Shown: in pieces, positions 5,575-12,746 of the stretch
Layout: every line of letters begins with the position of its first letter
How positions within the stretch are numbered: position 1 is the stretch's first letter
NCBI GenBank assembly: GCA_009702305.1
Contig: WLIH01000014.1
Coordinates: 1-13,148 of the forward strand
DNA from: Actinomycetota bacterium
GTDB lineage: Bacteria; Actinomycetota; Actinomycetes; Propionibacteriales; Nocardioidaceae
Reading direction: 5' to 3'
DNA length: 13,148 bases
The notes under the pieces: generated by a model
Seen by the model: only the letters and a program-made list of their open reading frames with translations
Told to the model about the DNA's origin: nothing
Database searches by the model: none
Program-made: the position numbers and the translations under genes

Positions 5575-7659
5575 TCAGGGTGTGATGCCGAGCGCCCGGC
5601 CCAGGGCGCCGGCGAGGGTGGCGGAGTACTCCGCCGTGATGTGGTCGGTGTCGCGGTAGGCCAACGTGCCGCCGATGACGACGGGGCACTCGTCCTTCCA
5701 GCACAGCCACGGCGTGGGGTCCACGACCTCGGCTCCGGCCAGCAGCGCCGACTTCACGGCGACGTCGCCCAGGATGACCGAGCGCTCCACCGGGCGGAAC
5801 ATGCAGTCGCCCAGGCTGGGGCTGCCGGTGGTGAGGCACTCAGCCGGGTCGATCGCCGACTTGGGCACGTCCTTGATCAGCACGACGCGGTCGGCCGAGG
5901 CTCTGAGCTGGTCGAAGAGCTCGTCGTAGCCCGACTCCAGCAGGGGAGCGACCTCCTCGATCGCCTCGACCCGGTCGCCGCCGGTCCACACGCCGTTGAC
6001 CGGGGGCGAGGACGCCACCACCACCAGGTCGGGTGAGAGCGCGTCGACCTGGTCGACGACCCAGTCGTGGAAGTCGTCGCAGGCACTGAAGACGATGTCC
6101 TCCTGGACCGGCGCGACCGTCACGTGGGCGGCCGGGCACTGCGGCTTGACGAGGTAGAAGACGCGCCAGTCGCTGTCGGCCGTGATCCGGTCGAACGCCG
6201 GGATCCAGGCCCGAGCGTGCGAGTCTCCGGTCACCACGATCGTGTGGGTGCCCTCGGGGTTGCCGCGGGCGCACAGCTCACGGACGTCGTGCTCGTAGTC
6301 GCACTCGCCGACGTCGGCGACGCTGTCGCGCAGCTCGAGCAGGTCGGGGCTCAGGTCGCTCGGCACCGCCATCCGGTCACGCGCGGCATTGACCGAGGCC
6401 CGCACGAGCGCGACCGTGTCGTCGCCGCTGGCACCGCTCGCCGTGATCGGCGGGTTGTCGCCGAACTCCCCGCCCCGCCACGAGGTGTAGGACCAGCTGC
6501 CCAGACAGGCGCCGGCCACCAGGGCCACGCTGAGGGGGTAGAGCACCAGTGCGCGCGGCACCCGCAGTGCGCGCGCCGGACGACCGGAGCGGAACGGCAT
6601 CTCGACGAAGCGGTAGGTCAGGGCCGCCAACGCGAAGACCGCGAGCACGACGACGCCGGCCTCGAGTCCGGTCAGGTGCCGCTCGAGGCGGTGCTCGACC
6701 AGGATCAGCGCCGGCCAGTGCCACAGGTACAGCGAGTACGACCAGTCGCCGATCGTCCGCATCGGCCGCACGCTCAGCAGCCAGCGCACCGGTCCGACGA
6801 GTCCGGTCGGCGTGGCTCCGACCAGGAGCAGCGCGGCGGCGCCGAGCACCGGCAGCAGGGCGGCGACTCCCGGGAACGGCGTCGAGGCGGAGTAGGCCAG
6901 GCAGGCGACGACGATCGCGGTGAGACCGGCGACCTGGAGGGGTACGCCGATCCAGCGCGGCAGTCGGGGGGCGACCCAGGGGGCGACGAGAGCGGTCAGC
7001 GCGCCGATGCCGAGCTCCCAGGCCCGGGTCGACGTGGAGAAGTACGCCGTCGCCGGCTCGCTCTGCGTGTGGACGATCGACCACGCCAGGGACGCCCCGG
7101 TCGCGAGGACCAGCACCACGAAGATGGTCCGCCGCGGCAGGCGGGCCTGGCGGCCGCGCCGCGTGATCACCCGGGCCGCGGCGGTGACGGCGATGAGCAG
7201 GAGCGGCCAGACGACGTAGAACTGCTCCTCGACCGCCAGCGACCAGTAGTGCTGGAGCGCCGAGGGCCCGGTGTCGGTGGCGAAGTAGTAGACGCCCTGC
7301 TGGGAGAAGTGCACGTTGGCCGCGAACAGGGTCGCCCAGATCGCGTCGGTCACCAGGCTGCGCGCAGAGACCAGGCTCATCCAGGCCAGCGAGACCGCCA
7401 GGGTCACCACGGTGACGAAGGTCGCGGCCGGCAGGATCCGGCGCGCACGGCGCGACCAGAACTCCACCAGCGAGAAGCGGCCCGACTCGCGCAGCTCGCC
7501 GTAGAGCAGGCCCGAGATCAGGAAGCCGGAGATCACGAAGAAGACGTCGACCCCGACGAATCCGCCCGGCAGGAAGGGCACTCCGGCGTGGGCAGCGATG
7601 ACCGTGAGCACTGCGATGGCGCGCAGTCCCTGGACATCGCTGCGATGCTCGGTCGCCAC
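5575..7659 (-). CDS. Membrane acyltransferase with C-terminal SGNH domain (OafA/YrhL-like)
   Basis: This 694-residue two-domain protein likely O-acylates a cell-surface glycan. Residues 1-355 form an acyltransferase-3 membrane domain with about ten hydrophobic segments, opening with D-V-Q-G-L-R-A-I-A-V-L and the conserved His24 in I-A-A-H-A-G, and including L-A-V-E-E-Q-F-Y-V-V-W-P (141-152). After a further hydrophobic segment near 370-390 comes an extracytoplasmic SGNH hydrolase-like domain. It contains G-D-S-H (478-481, nucleophile Ser480) and a C-terminal D-T-D-H (670-673) giving the Asp/His pair. The domain also has several cysteines (453, 463, 508, 527, 608, 619, 653, 658) that could form disulfides outside the cell. 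The start is GTG at 7659 with AGGAG seven bases upstream. The gene ends 41 bp before the LLM gene on the same strand, but that gene seems to have its own promoter. The polymer substrate is unknown. Confidence 0.92.
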   Translation of the reverse strand: MATEHRSDVQGLRAIAVLTVIAAHAGVPFLPGGFVGVDVFFVISGFLISGLLYGELRESGRFSLVEFWSRRARRILPAATFVTVVTLAVSLAWMSLVSARSLVTDAIWATLFAANVHFSQQGVYYFATDTGPSALQHYWSLAVEEQFYVVWPLLLIAVTAAARVITRRGRQARLPRRTIFVVLVLATGASLAWSIVHTQSEPATAYFSTSTRAWELGIGALTALVAPWVAPRLPRWIGVPLQVAGLTAIVVACLAYSASTPFPGVAALLPVLGAAALLLVGATPTGLVGPVRWLLSVRPMRTIGDWSYSLYLWHWPALILVEHRLERHLTGLEAGVVVLAVFALAALTYRFVEMPFRSGRPARALRVPRALVLYPLSVALVAGACLGSWSYTSWRGGEFGDNPPITASGASGDDTVALVRASVNAARDRMAVPSDLSPDLLELRDSVADVGECDYEHDVRELCARGNPEGTHTIVVTGDSHARAWIPAFDRITADSDWRVFYLVKPQCPAAHVTVAPVQEDIVFSACDDFHDWVVDQVDALSPDLVVVASSPPVNGVWTGGDRVEAIEEVAPLLESGYDELFDQLRASADRVVLIKDVPKSAIDPAECLTTGSPSLGDCMFRPVERSVILGDVAVKSALLAGAEVVDPTPWLCWKDECPVVIGGTLAYRDTDHITAEYSATLAGALGRALGITP

Positions 7660-7805
7660 CCCTGCTCTCCTGGTCGCCGTGTGCGCAAGATATCAAAGAG
7701 TGACCGCTGCGAGCGGTCGCCGCGGACACGGTGACAGGATCGCAGCCGCGCTCGCGTCGCTCGCCGGCCGAGCATCCACCACCAGCACCCTTCAGGAGCA
7801 CTCTC
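7660..7805. promoter_or_regulatory. Divergent acyltransferase / npdG intergenic region
   Basis: This 146-bp gap carries an AT-rich island around GATATC (7689-7694), the only such stretch here and the likeliest place for promoter elements, though I cannot assign a clear -35/-10 pair. Just beside it is a hairpin GACCGCT-GCG-AGCGGTC (7702-7718; 7-bp stem, 3-base loop). A single GTGACA half-site occurs at 7731-7736, but without the partner seen in the shared operator. The npdG ribosome site AGGAG is at 7794-7798. Confidence 0.45.
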
Positions 7806-8483
7806 GTGACGACGTACCGCATCGCCGTGATCGGCGGCACCGGCCCGCAGGGCAAGGGTCTGGGCTACCGCTTCGCCCGCGCCGGGCACACCGTGATCCT
7901 CGGCTCGCGTGCGGCCGAGAAGGCCGTGCCGGTGGCCGAGGAGGTCACCGAGCGGCTCGTCGGCGTCGACGGCGCCGGCACCGTCACCGGGGCCGCCAAC
8001 GCCCACGCCTGCGAGCAGGCCGACGTCGTGCTGTTGGCCGTGCCGTACGACGGCCACGACGAGCTGGTCGCGGCCCTGCCGCTGGCCGGCAGGACGGTCG
8101 TCTCGTGCGTCAACCCGCTGGCCTTCGACAAGCGCGGCGCCCACGGCCTGGTCGTCGACGGCGGCGAGGGCTCGGCGGCCGAGTCGGCCCAGCGTCTGCA
8201 GCCCGACGCGACCGTGGTCGGTGCCTTCCACAACGTCTCCGCGGTGACGCTGTGGGGCGAGCAGGACTTCCTCGACGAGGAGGACATCCTCGTGGTCGGC
8301 GACTCGCCGGAGGGCAAGGAGGTCGCGATCGAGCTGGCGGCCGCTGTCACCGGCCGACCGGGCATCGACGCCGGCAAGCTGCGCCTGGCCCGCCAGGTCG
8401 AGCCGCTCACCGCGGTGCTGATCTCGATCAACCGCAAGTACAAGATCCACTCGAGCATCCGGATCACCGGCTTCGACCACTGA
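7806..8483 (+). CDS. npdG: NADPH-dependent F420 reductase (F420:NADP oxidoreductase)
   Basis: This 225-residue cytoplasmic enzyme transfers hydride between NADPH and coenzyme F420. In F420-using actinobacteria it is the usual source of reduced F420 for dependent reductases. It opens with the dinucleotide-binding fold I-A-V-I-G-G-T-G-P-Q-G-K-G-L-G (6-20), followed by the NADP-preferring G-S-R after strand 2 (33-35). It also has V-N-P-L-A-F (102-107) and the family block V-V-G-A-F-H-N-V-S-A (137-146). The length is normal for the family. I choose GTG at 7806, seven bases after AGGAG and directly before the fold; an upstream in-frame GTG at 7731 would add 25 unconserved residues. It is transcribed alone, converging on the ABC genes, and its likely client, the LLM oxidoreductase, lies about 2.3 kb away. 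Confidence 0.93.
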   Translation: MTTYRIAVIGGTGPQGKGLGYRFARAGHTVILGSRAAEKAVPVAEEVTERLVGVDGAGTVTGAANAHACEQADVVLLAVPYDGHDELVAALPLAGRTVVSCVNPLAFDKRGAHGLVVDGGEGSAAESAQRLQPDATVVGAFHNVSAVTLWGEQDFLDEEDILVVGDSPEGKEVAIELAAAVTGRPGIDAGKLRLARQVEPLTAVLISINRKYKIHSSIRITGFDH

Positions 8484-8486
8484 GCC

Positions 8487-8525
8487 GCCCCGTCTGACGG
8501 CCCCGTCCGACAGCCCCGTCCGACG
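8487..8525. repeat. Three tandem copies of a 13-bp repeat
   Basis: GCCCCGTCTGACG (8487-8499), GCCCCGTCCGACA (8500-8512) and GCCCCGTCCGACG (8513-8525) run head to tail, starting three bases after the npdG stop codon. Copies differ by one or two bases. Repeat length and copy number are too small for CRISPR. They could be a slippage-generated minisatellite. Confidence 0.85.
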
Positions 8526-8581
8526 CCCGCGACGTCATACGTCGGCGATAAGGGGACGTCCCCACCGTATGACGTCGCGGG
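8526..8581. repeat. 56-bp nested palindrome, REP-like; possible bidirectional terminator
   Basis: Perfect 16-bp inverted arms (8526-8541 and 8566-8581, CCCGCGACGTCATACG and its complement) enclose 24 bases that contain a second perfect palindrome, GGGGACGTCCCC (8552-8563). The left arm and loop edge can alternatively fold alone as CGACGT-CAT-ACGTCG (8530-8544). The element directly abuts the 13-bp tandem repeats and lies between the convergent npdG and ABC genes, 14 bases from the ABC stop codon. It could terminate both transcripts, but it is larger and more ordered than a terminator needs to be. Whether it is one copy of a dispersed family cannot be seen from one window. Confidence 0.8.
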
Positions 8582-8594
8582 GGTGGCGGGTGGG

Positions 8595-10355
8595 TCAGTC
8601 GCCCTGGTGGCGACCGTTCCAGCTGTCCCAGAGCGCGGCGTAGGAGCCACGGGCGGCGACCAGCTCGTCGTGCGAGCCGAGCTCGGAGATGACGCCGTCC
8701 TCGACCACCGCGACCCGGTCGGCGTCGTGGGCCGAGAAGAGCCGGTGGGCGATGGCGATGACGGTGCGTCCCTCGAGCACCGCTGCGAGGCTGCGCTCGA
8801 GGTGGCGCGCCGCGCGCGGGTCGATGAGGGCGGTCGCCTCGTCGAGCACCAGCGTGTGCGGGTCGGCCAGCACCAGCCGCGCCAGCGCGACCTGCTGGGC
8901 CTGGGCCGCGCTGAGCGCCCATCCGCCCGAGCCGACCACCGTGTCGAGTCCGTCGCCCAGGGCGTCGGCCCACTCGAGCGCGTCGACCACGTCGAGGGCG
9001 GCGCGGATGTCGTCGTCGGTGGAGCCGGGCTGGGCGGCCAGGGCGAGGTTCTCCCGCAGCGTGCCGACGAAGACGTGGTGCTCCTGGGTGACCAGGGCGA
9101 CGTGGCCGCGCAGGTCGCCGAGCGGCAGGTCGACCAGGCCGACCCCGCCGACCGTGACGGCGCCCGTGCGCGGCGGGTGGATGCCGGCCAGGAGCCGTCC
9201 GAGGGTCGACTTGCCGGCGCCGGACGGGCCGACCATGGCGATCCGCTCGCCGACGGCCACGCCGATGTCGACGCCGTGCAGCACGTCGCGCCCCTCGACG
9301 TAGGAGAAGCGCACGTCGCGCACGTCGATCTGCTCGCCGTCGGGCTGCTCCCCGGTCGCGACCCGGTCGTCGGGCACCTGCGCGACGCCGAGCAGGCGCG
9401 AGAGCGATGCGGCGCCGAGCTGCAGCTCGTCGAGGATGGAGACGATGCGGTCGACGGGGTCGATCAGCATCTGCACGTAGAGCGTCGCAGCGGTCACGTC
9501 GCCGAGGGAGGCGTGACCCTGCGTGTAGAGCCAGCCGCCGAAGAGCAGGGTCGCCACCGTCGGGATCAGGTAGGACAGCTCCATGCTCGGGAAGAACACC
9601 GTGCGCAGGTAGAGCGTGTAGCGCTCGGCGTCGTACGACTCGCGGATGTCGTCGTCGATGCGGCGCACCTGCTCGTCCTGGAGTCCGAGCGCCTCCACGG
9701 TGCGGGCGCCCTCGACGGTCTCGGTCAGGGTCGCGTTGATGGCGGAGTACGTCGCGCTCTCGCGCAGGTAGCCGTCCTTGGCGCGGGCGAGATACCACCG
9801 CAGCCCGATCACCAGCGGTGGCACGCCGAGGACGCACGGCAGCGCCACCCACCAGCCGACGCTGATGGCGGCGATGAACGTGACGATCGCGGTCAGCACG
9901 GCGATCGTCCACTCTGGCAGCGCCATCCGGATCGACCAGCCGAGCTGGTCGACATCGCGGCTGGTGCGGGTCAGCAGGTCGCCCGAGCCGGCGGACTCGA
10001 CGACACCGACGGGCAGGGCCAGCGCATTGCCGACGAAGTCCTCGCGCAGGTCGGCGAGCACCTGCTCGCCGAGCACCTGGCTGACGTAGCGGGCGTAGCG
10101 GGTGAGCACGGTCTGAGCGACCAGGAAGCCGGCCAGCACCATCATGATCCGGTCGACGTGGCCCAGCGTGGTGCCGGTCTCGACGGCCTCGACGAGGTCG
10201 CCGAGCAGGCGCGGCGCGGCCAGCGCCGCGACCGCGGCGAGCAGGTGCAGGCCGAGCGCGCCGAAGAGCATGCGCGGGTGCTGGCGGGCCAGGTCGCGCA
10301 CGTAACGGCGCACCTCGCGCGTGTCGGCGATCGGCAGCCGGGTGGTCACGCTCAT
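8595..10355 (-). CDS. ABC exporter half-transporter with intact Walker motifs and altered signature
   Basis: This 586-residue protein has an N-terminal six-helix exporter membrane domain (hydrophobic stretches near 29-50, 70-85, 147-166, 168-188, 254-275 and 285-300) and a C-terminal ATP-binding domain from about 343. Intact elements are Walker A G-P-S-G-A-G-K-S-T (376-384), Q-loop Gln424, Walker B T-L-V-L-D-E (501-506) and the H-loop His537. The signature reads L-S-A-A-Q-A-Q-Q (481-488) instead of LSGGQ. The ATG at 10355 overlaps the stop of the upstream half-transporter by 4 bp, implying translational coupling and a heterodimer. Its Walker motifs would pair with the partner's intact signature. 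The cargo is unknown: bacterial heterodimers of this kind export drugs, lipids or peptides, and nothing nearby (no peptide precursor, no biosynthetic gene) decides between these. Confidence 0.92.
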   Translation of the reverse strand: MSVTTRLPIADTREVRRYVRDLARQHPRMLFGALGLHLLAAVAALAAPRLLGDLVEAVETGTTLGHVDRIMMVLAGFLVAQTVLTRYARYVSQVLGEQVLADLREDFVGNALALPVGVVESAGSGDLLTRTSRDVDQLGWSIRMALPEWTIAVLTAIVTFIAAISVGWWVALPCVLGVPPLVIGLRWYLARAKDGYLRESATYSAINATLTETVEGARTVEALGLQDEQVRRIDDDIRESYDAERYTLYLRTVFFPSMELSYLIPTVATLLFGGWLYTQGHASLGDVTAATLYVQMLIDPVDRIVSILDELQLGAASLSRLLGVAQVPDDRVATGEQPDGEQIDVRDVRFSYVEGRDVLHGVDIGVAVGERIAMVGPSGAGKSTLGRLLAGIHPPRTGAVTVGGVGLVDLPLGDLRGHVALVTQEHHVFVGTLRENLALAAQPGSTDDDIRAALDVVDALEWADALGDGLDTVVGSGGWALSAAQAQQVALARLVLADPHTLVLDEATALIDPRAARHLERSLAAVLEGRTVIAIAHRLFSAHDADRVAVVEDGVISELGSHDELVAARGSYAALWDSWNGRHQGD

Positions 10356-12070
10356 CGCTGTGCCACCTCCTCGCTCTCCCGGGCCACGACGCGGCGGTAG
10401 TCCGCGTCGTCGGCGAGCAGCTGGCTGTGCGTCCCGGTGGCGACCACGACGCCGTTGCTCAGCAGCACCACCTCGTCGGCGACGTCAAGCACCAGGGGGC
10501 TCGACGTCGTCACCAGGGTGGTGCGCCCGGCCCGGTGCGTGCGCAGCCGGGCCGCGATCCGCGCCTCGGTGTGCGCGTCGACGGCGCTGGTCGGCTCGAC
10601 GAGCACCAGCACCTCGGGGTCGAGGGCGAGGGCGCGGGCGAGCACGAGGCGTTGGCGCTGCCCGCCGGAGAAGCTGCGGCCGCGCTCGGTGACCGTGGCG
10701 TCGAGGCCCTCGGGCAGGGCATCGAGGATGTCGCTTGCCGAGGCGGTCGCGATCGCGCGCTCCACCTCGCCGGTGCCGCGGACGTCGATCCGGTCGCCGA
10801 GGCGCCCGGAGAAGAGCACGGCGCCGCTGTCGGAGACGACGATGCGGCGGCGTACCTCGGCGAGGTCGAGGTCCTCGAGCGGGATGCCGCCCCAGGTCAC
10901 CCCGGTGGTGGTGTCGGCCCCGCATCGGCCGATCCGATCGGCCAGCGCGGCGGACTCGTCGGGCTGCTCGCAGACCAGGGCGACGAGCCGGCCGCCCCGG
11001 ACCCGCAGTCCCGAGCGTGCGTCGTACAGCTCCGAGCCCGGAGCCGGCGCAGGCGCCGCCGCGGCCGGCTGGGCGAGATCGGGATCGAGGGCGAGCACGT
11101 GGCAGACGCGCTTGGCCGAGACGTGCCCCCGGATGAGCTTGTTGGCGTACTCCGTCGCCGTGCGCAGCGGGATCATCAGGAACGCCGCGTAGCCGTAGAA
11201 CGACACCAGCTCGCCGGCCGAGAGGTCGCCCTGCACGGCCGAGCGGGCGCCGATCCAGACGACGAGGACGACGAACACCCCGGGCAGGAAGACCTGCAGC
11301 GCGTCGAGGACCGACTGCAGCCGCGCCACCTGGACGCCCGCCTGCCGGGTCTCCTGCGACTCACGGCGGTAGCGGTCGTGGAAGACCTGCTCGCCGCCGA
11401 TCCCGCGCAGCACCCGCAGGCCGCCGACGATGTCGGTCGCGGTGTTGGAGAGGCGCCCCATCAGGTGGCGCTGGTGGGTGCTGCGCACCTGCAGCGGCCG
11501 CAGCACGGGCGTGATCAGCAGCATCAGCAGCGGCACGCCGATCAGCACGATCAGCCCCAGCGACACCGACGTGCGCAGCAGGATCACCGCCACCAGCAGG
11601 AACGACACGACCGCGCCGGCGAAGCGCGCCGAGACGTCCATGACCTGGCCGAGGTGGGACAGGTCGCTGGTGCCGATCGCGACGACCTCTCCGGTCGAGA
11701 CCTGCCGGGGCAGGCTCCCGCCGAGGCGCACGCTCTGGCGCGAGACCAGCTGCACCGTGCGGTACGCCGTCGTGAGCCAGTTGGTGACCGCGTAGCGGTG
11801 CCGCATGATGCCGCTGCCGGCCTGGACGAGCCCGACGGCGAACAGCAGCCCCGCCCAGCCCAGCAGGGCGCGTCCGTCGCGGTCGGCGACCCCGTGGTCG
11901 ATGGCCTTGCCGATGATCATCGGCAAGAAGGCCTGCGAGGACATCCAGACGATGCCGAAGAACATCCCCATCACCAGCGTGCGCCACTGACCCGTGGCCA
12001 GCCACCACAGGAACCGGCCGGGGGTGCGGTGGTCGGCCGTCCCGGGATGGTCCAAAGGCAGCACGCGCAC
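10352..12070 (-). CDS. ABC exporter half-transporter with degenerate ATP-binding domain
   Basis: This 572-residue protein has six hydrophobic membrane stretches (near 31-50, 68-85, 150-166, 170-188, 256-273 and 286-302), then an Ala/Pro-rich linker (334-344) and a shortened nucleotide-binding domain. Where Walker A should be is V-C-E-Q-P-D-E-S-A (366-374), without Gly-Lys-Ser/Thr. The Q-loop region reads V-V-S-D-S-G. Walker B has Val491 in place of Asp, with Glu492 kept, and the H-loop His is Ser523. The signature F-S-G-G-Q-R-Q (467-473) is intact. I recall the same V-E-P-T-S-A-V-D version of Walker B from other actinobacterial exporters, so this is probably a family trait rather than decay. 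The start is GTG at 12070, with GTG at 12064 as an alternative; no ribosome site is visible. It follows the YbaK-like gene by 39 bp and overlaps the second half-transporter. Confidence 0.9.
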   Translation of the reverse strand: MRVLPLDHPGTADHRTPGRFLWWLATGQWRTLVMGMFFGIVWMSSQAFLPMIIGKAIDHGVADRDGRALLGWAGLLFAVGLVQAGSGIMRHRYAVTNWLTTAYRTVQLVSRQSVRLGGSLPRQVSTGEVVAIGTSDLSHLGQVMDVSARFAGAVVSFLLVAVILLRTSVSLGLIVLIGVPLLMLLITPVLRPLQVRSTHQRHLMGRLSNTATDIVGGLRVLRGIGGEQVFHDRYRRESQETRQAGVQVARLQSVLDALQVFLPGVFVVLVVWIGARSAVQGDLSAGELVSFYGYAAFLMIPLRTATEYANKLIRGHVSAKRVCHVLALDPDLAQPAAAAPAPAPGSELYDARSGLRVRGGRLVALVCEQPDESAALADRIGRCGADTTTGVTWGGIPLEDLDLAEVRRRIVVSDSGAVLFSGRLGDRIDVRGTGEVERAIATASASDILDALPEGLDATVTERGRSFSGGQRQRLVLARALALDPEVLVLVEPTSAVDAHTEARIAARLRTHRAGRTTLVTTSSPLVLDVADEVVLLSNGVVVATGTHSQLLADDADYRRVVARESEEVAQR

Positions 12071-12109
12071 CCGACGAGGCTACGGAGCGCGCACGGCCGG
12101 CGCGAATCG

Positions 12110-12661
12110 TTATCCGGCGGGGCGGGCCAGACCCTCGACCGATTCGGCGCCCGGCAGCGACGCGACCAGCCGACCCGGCAGCAGCAGCTTGCTGCGGCGT
12201 ACGCCGGAGCCGATCACCGCCACGTCGATGTCAGCCACGCGCGAGTCGACCAGCAGCCGCCACCCCTCCGGCAGACCCACCGGGGTGATGCCCCCGTGCT
12301 CCATGGCGGACTCGGCCACGGCGCGCTCCATCGGCAGGAACGACGCCTTGCGGACGTCGAGCAGGCGCTTGACGGTGGTGTTGACGTCGGCGCGGGTGTC
12401 GGCGCGCACGACGCAGGCGGCGATCCGCTCCTCGCCGTCGCGGCGCCCCGCGACGAGCACGCAGTTGGCGCCGGTGTCGTCGGGCAGCCCGTAGGCGGCG
12501 TTCATGGCCGCGGTGTCGGCGACGGCCGGGTCGATCTCGACCACGCCGACCTCGTGCGCGTGCGGCCAGCCGGTGAGGGCGGCCACGACGGACGGGGCGA
12601 GCAGATCGGGGCGCTCCAGCGCGGCGACGGTCACCAGGGAGCCGAGGGAGGGGGTGCTCAT
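12110..12661 (-). CDS. YbaK/ProX-type aminoacyl-tRNA editing-domain protein
   Basis: This 183-residue single-domain protein resembles the YbaK/EbsC and prolyl-tRNA-synthetase-associated editing family, which hydrolyses mischarged aminoacyl-tRNA in trans. Family marks are A-D-T-R-A-D-V-N (87-94), the conserved lysine in R-K-A-S-F (Lys105) and the G-G-I-T-P-V-G-L-P loop (123-131). The charged amino acid it edits is unknown. The start is uncertain: ATG at 12661 gives a normal N-terminus, while in-frame ATG 12670 and GTG 12688 are alternatives, none with a strong ribosome site. It stops with TAA and precedes the ABC pair by 39 bp on the same strand, so they may share a transcript, although no functional link is evident. 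It diverges from the phosphodiesterase gene. Confidence 0.87.
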   Translation of the reverse strand: MSTPSLGSLVTVAALERPDLLAPSVVAALTGWPHAHEVGVVEIDPAVADTAAMNAAYGLPDDTGANCVLVAGRRDGEERIAACVVRADTRADVNTTVKRLLDVRKASFLPMERAVAESAMEHGGITPVGLPEGWRLLVDSRVADIDVAVIGSGVRRSKLLLPGRLVASLPGAESVEGLARPAG

Positions 12662-12746
12662 GGGCACCATGGTGGCCGCTCGACCCACATCTGCTGTTCA
12701 CGTGTCCGTCGTCGTCTGCTCGGACGGGCGTCGCACCGTGACAGGT
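12662..12746. other. Divergent ybaK-like / phosphodiesterase intergenic gap
   Basis: About 85 bp should hold both promoters. It contains CACGTG (12699-12704) and a short dyad GTCCG-N12-CGGAC (12704-12725), but no convincing -35/-10 pair. The exact limits depend on the uncertain starts of both flanking genes. Confidence 0.35.

Noticed and set aside
7702..7718. Hairpin GACCGCT-GCG-AGCGGTC as a riboswitch or terminator
   Set aside because: It is only a 7-bp stem in a divergent gap with no wider conserved RNA-like structure. It is noted in the intergenic feature but not called.
6067..7734. 555-codon plus-strand open frame opposite the acyltransferase
   Set aside because: The composition is Arg/Asp/Gly/His-rich with no hydrophobic core, and the minus-strand gene has unmistakable acyltransferase and SGNH motifs.
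8487..8581. Possible CRISPR array or att site
   Set aside because: The repeats are 13 bp with no spacers, and no cas gene, integrase or tRNA is nearby.
8583..10400. 605-codon plus-strand open frame opposite the ABC half-transporter
   Set aside because: It is an antisense shadow; Walker motifs on the minus strand establish the real gene.
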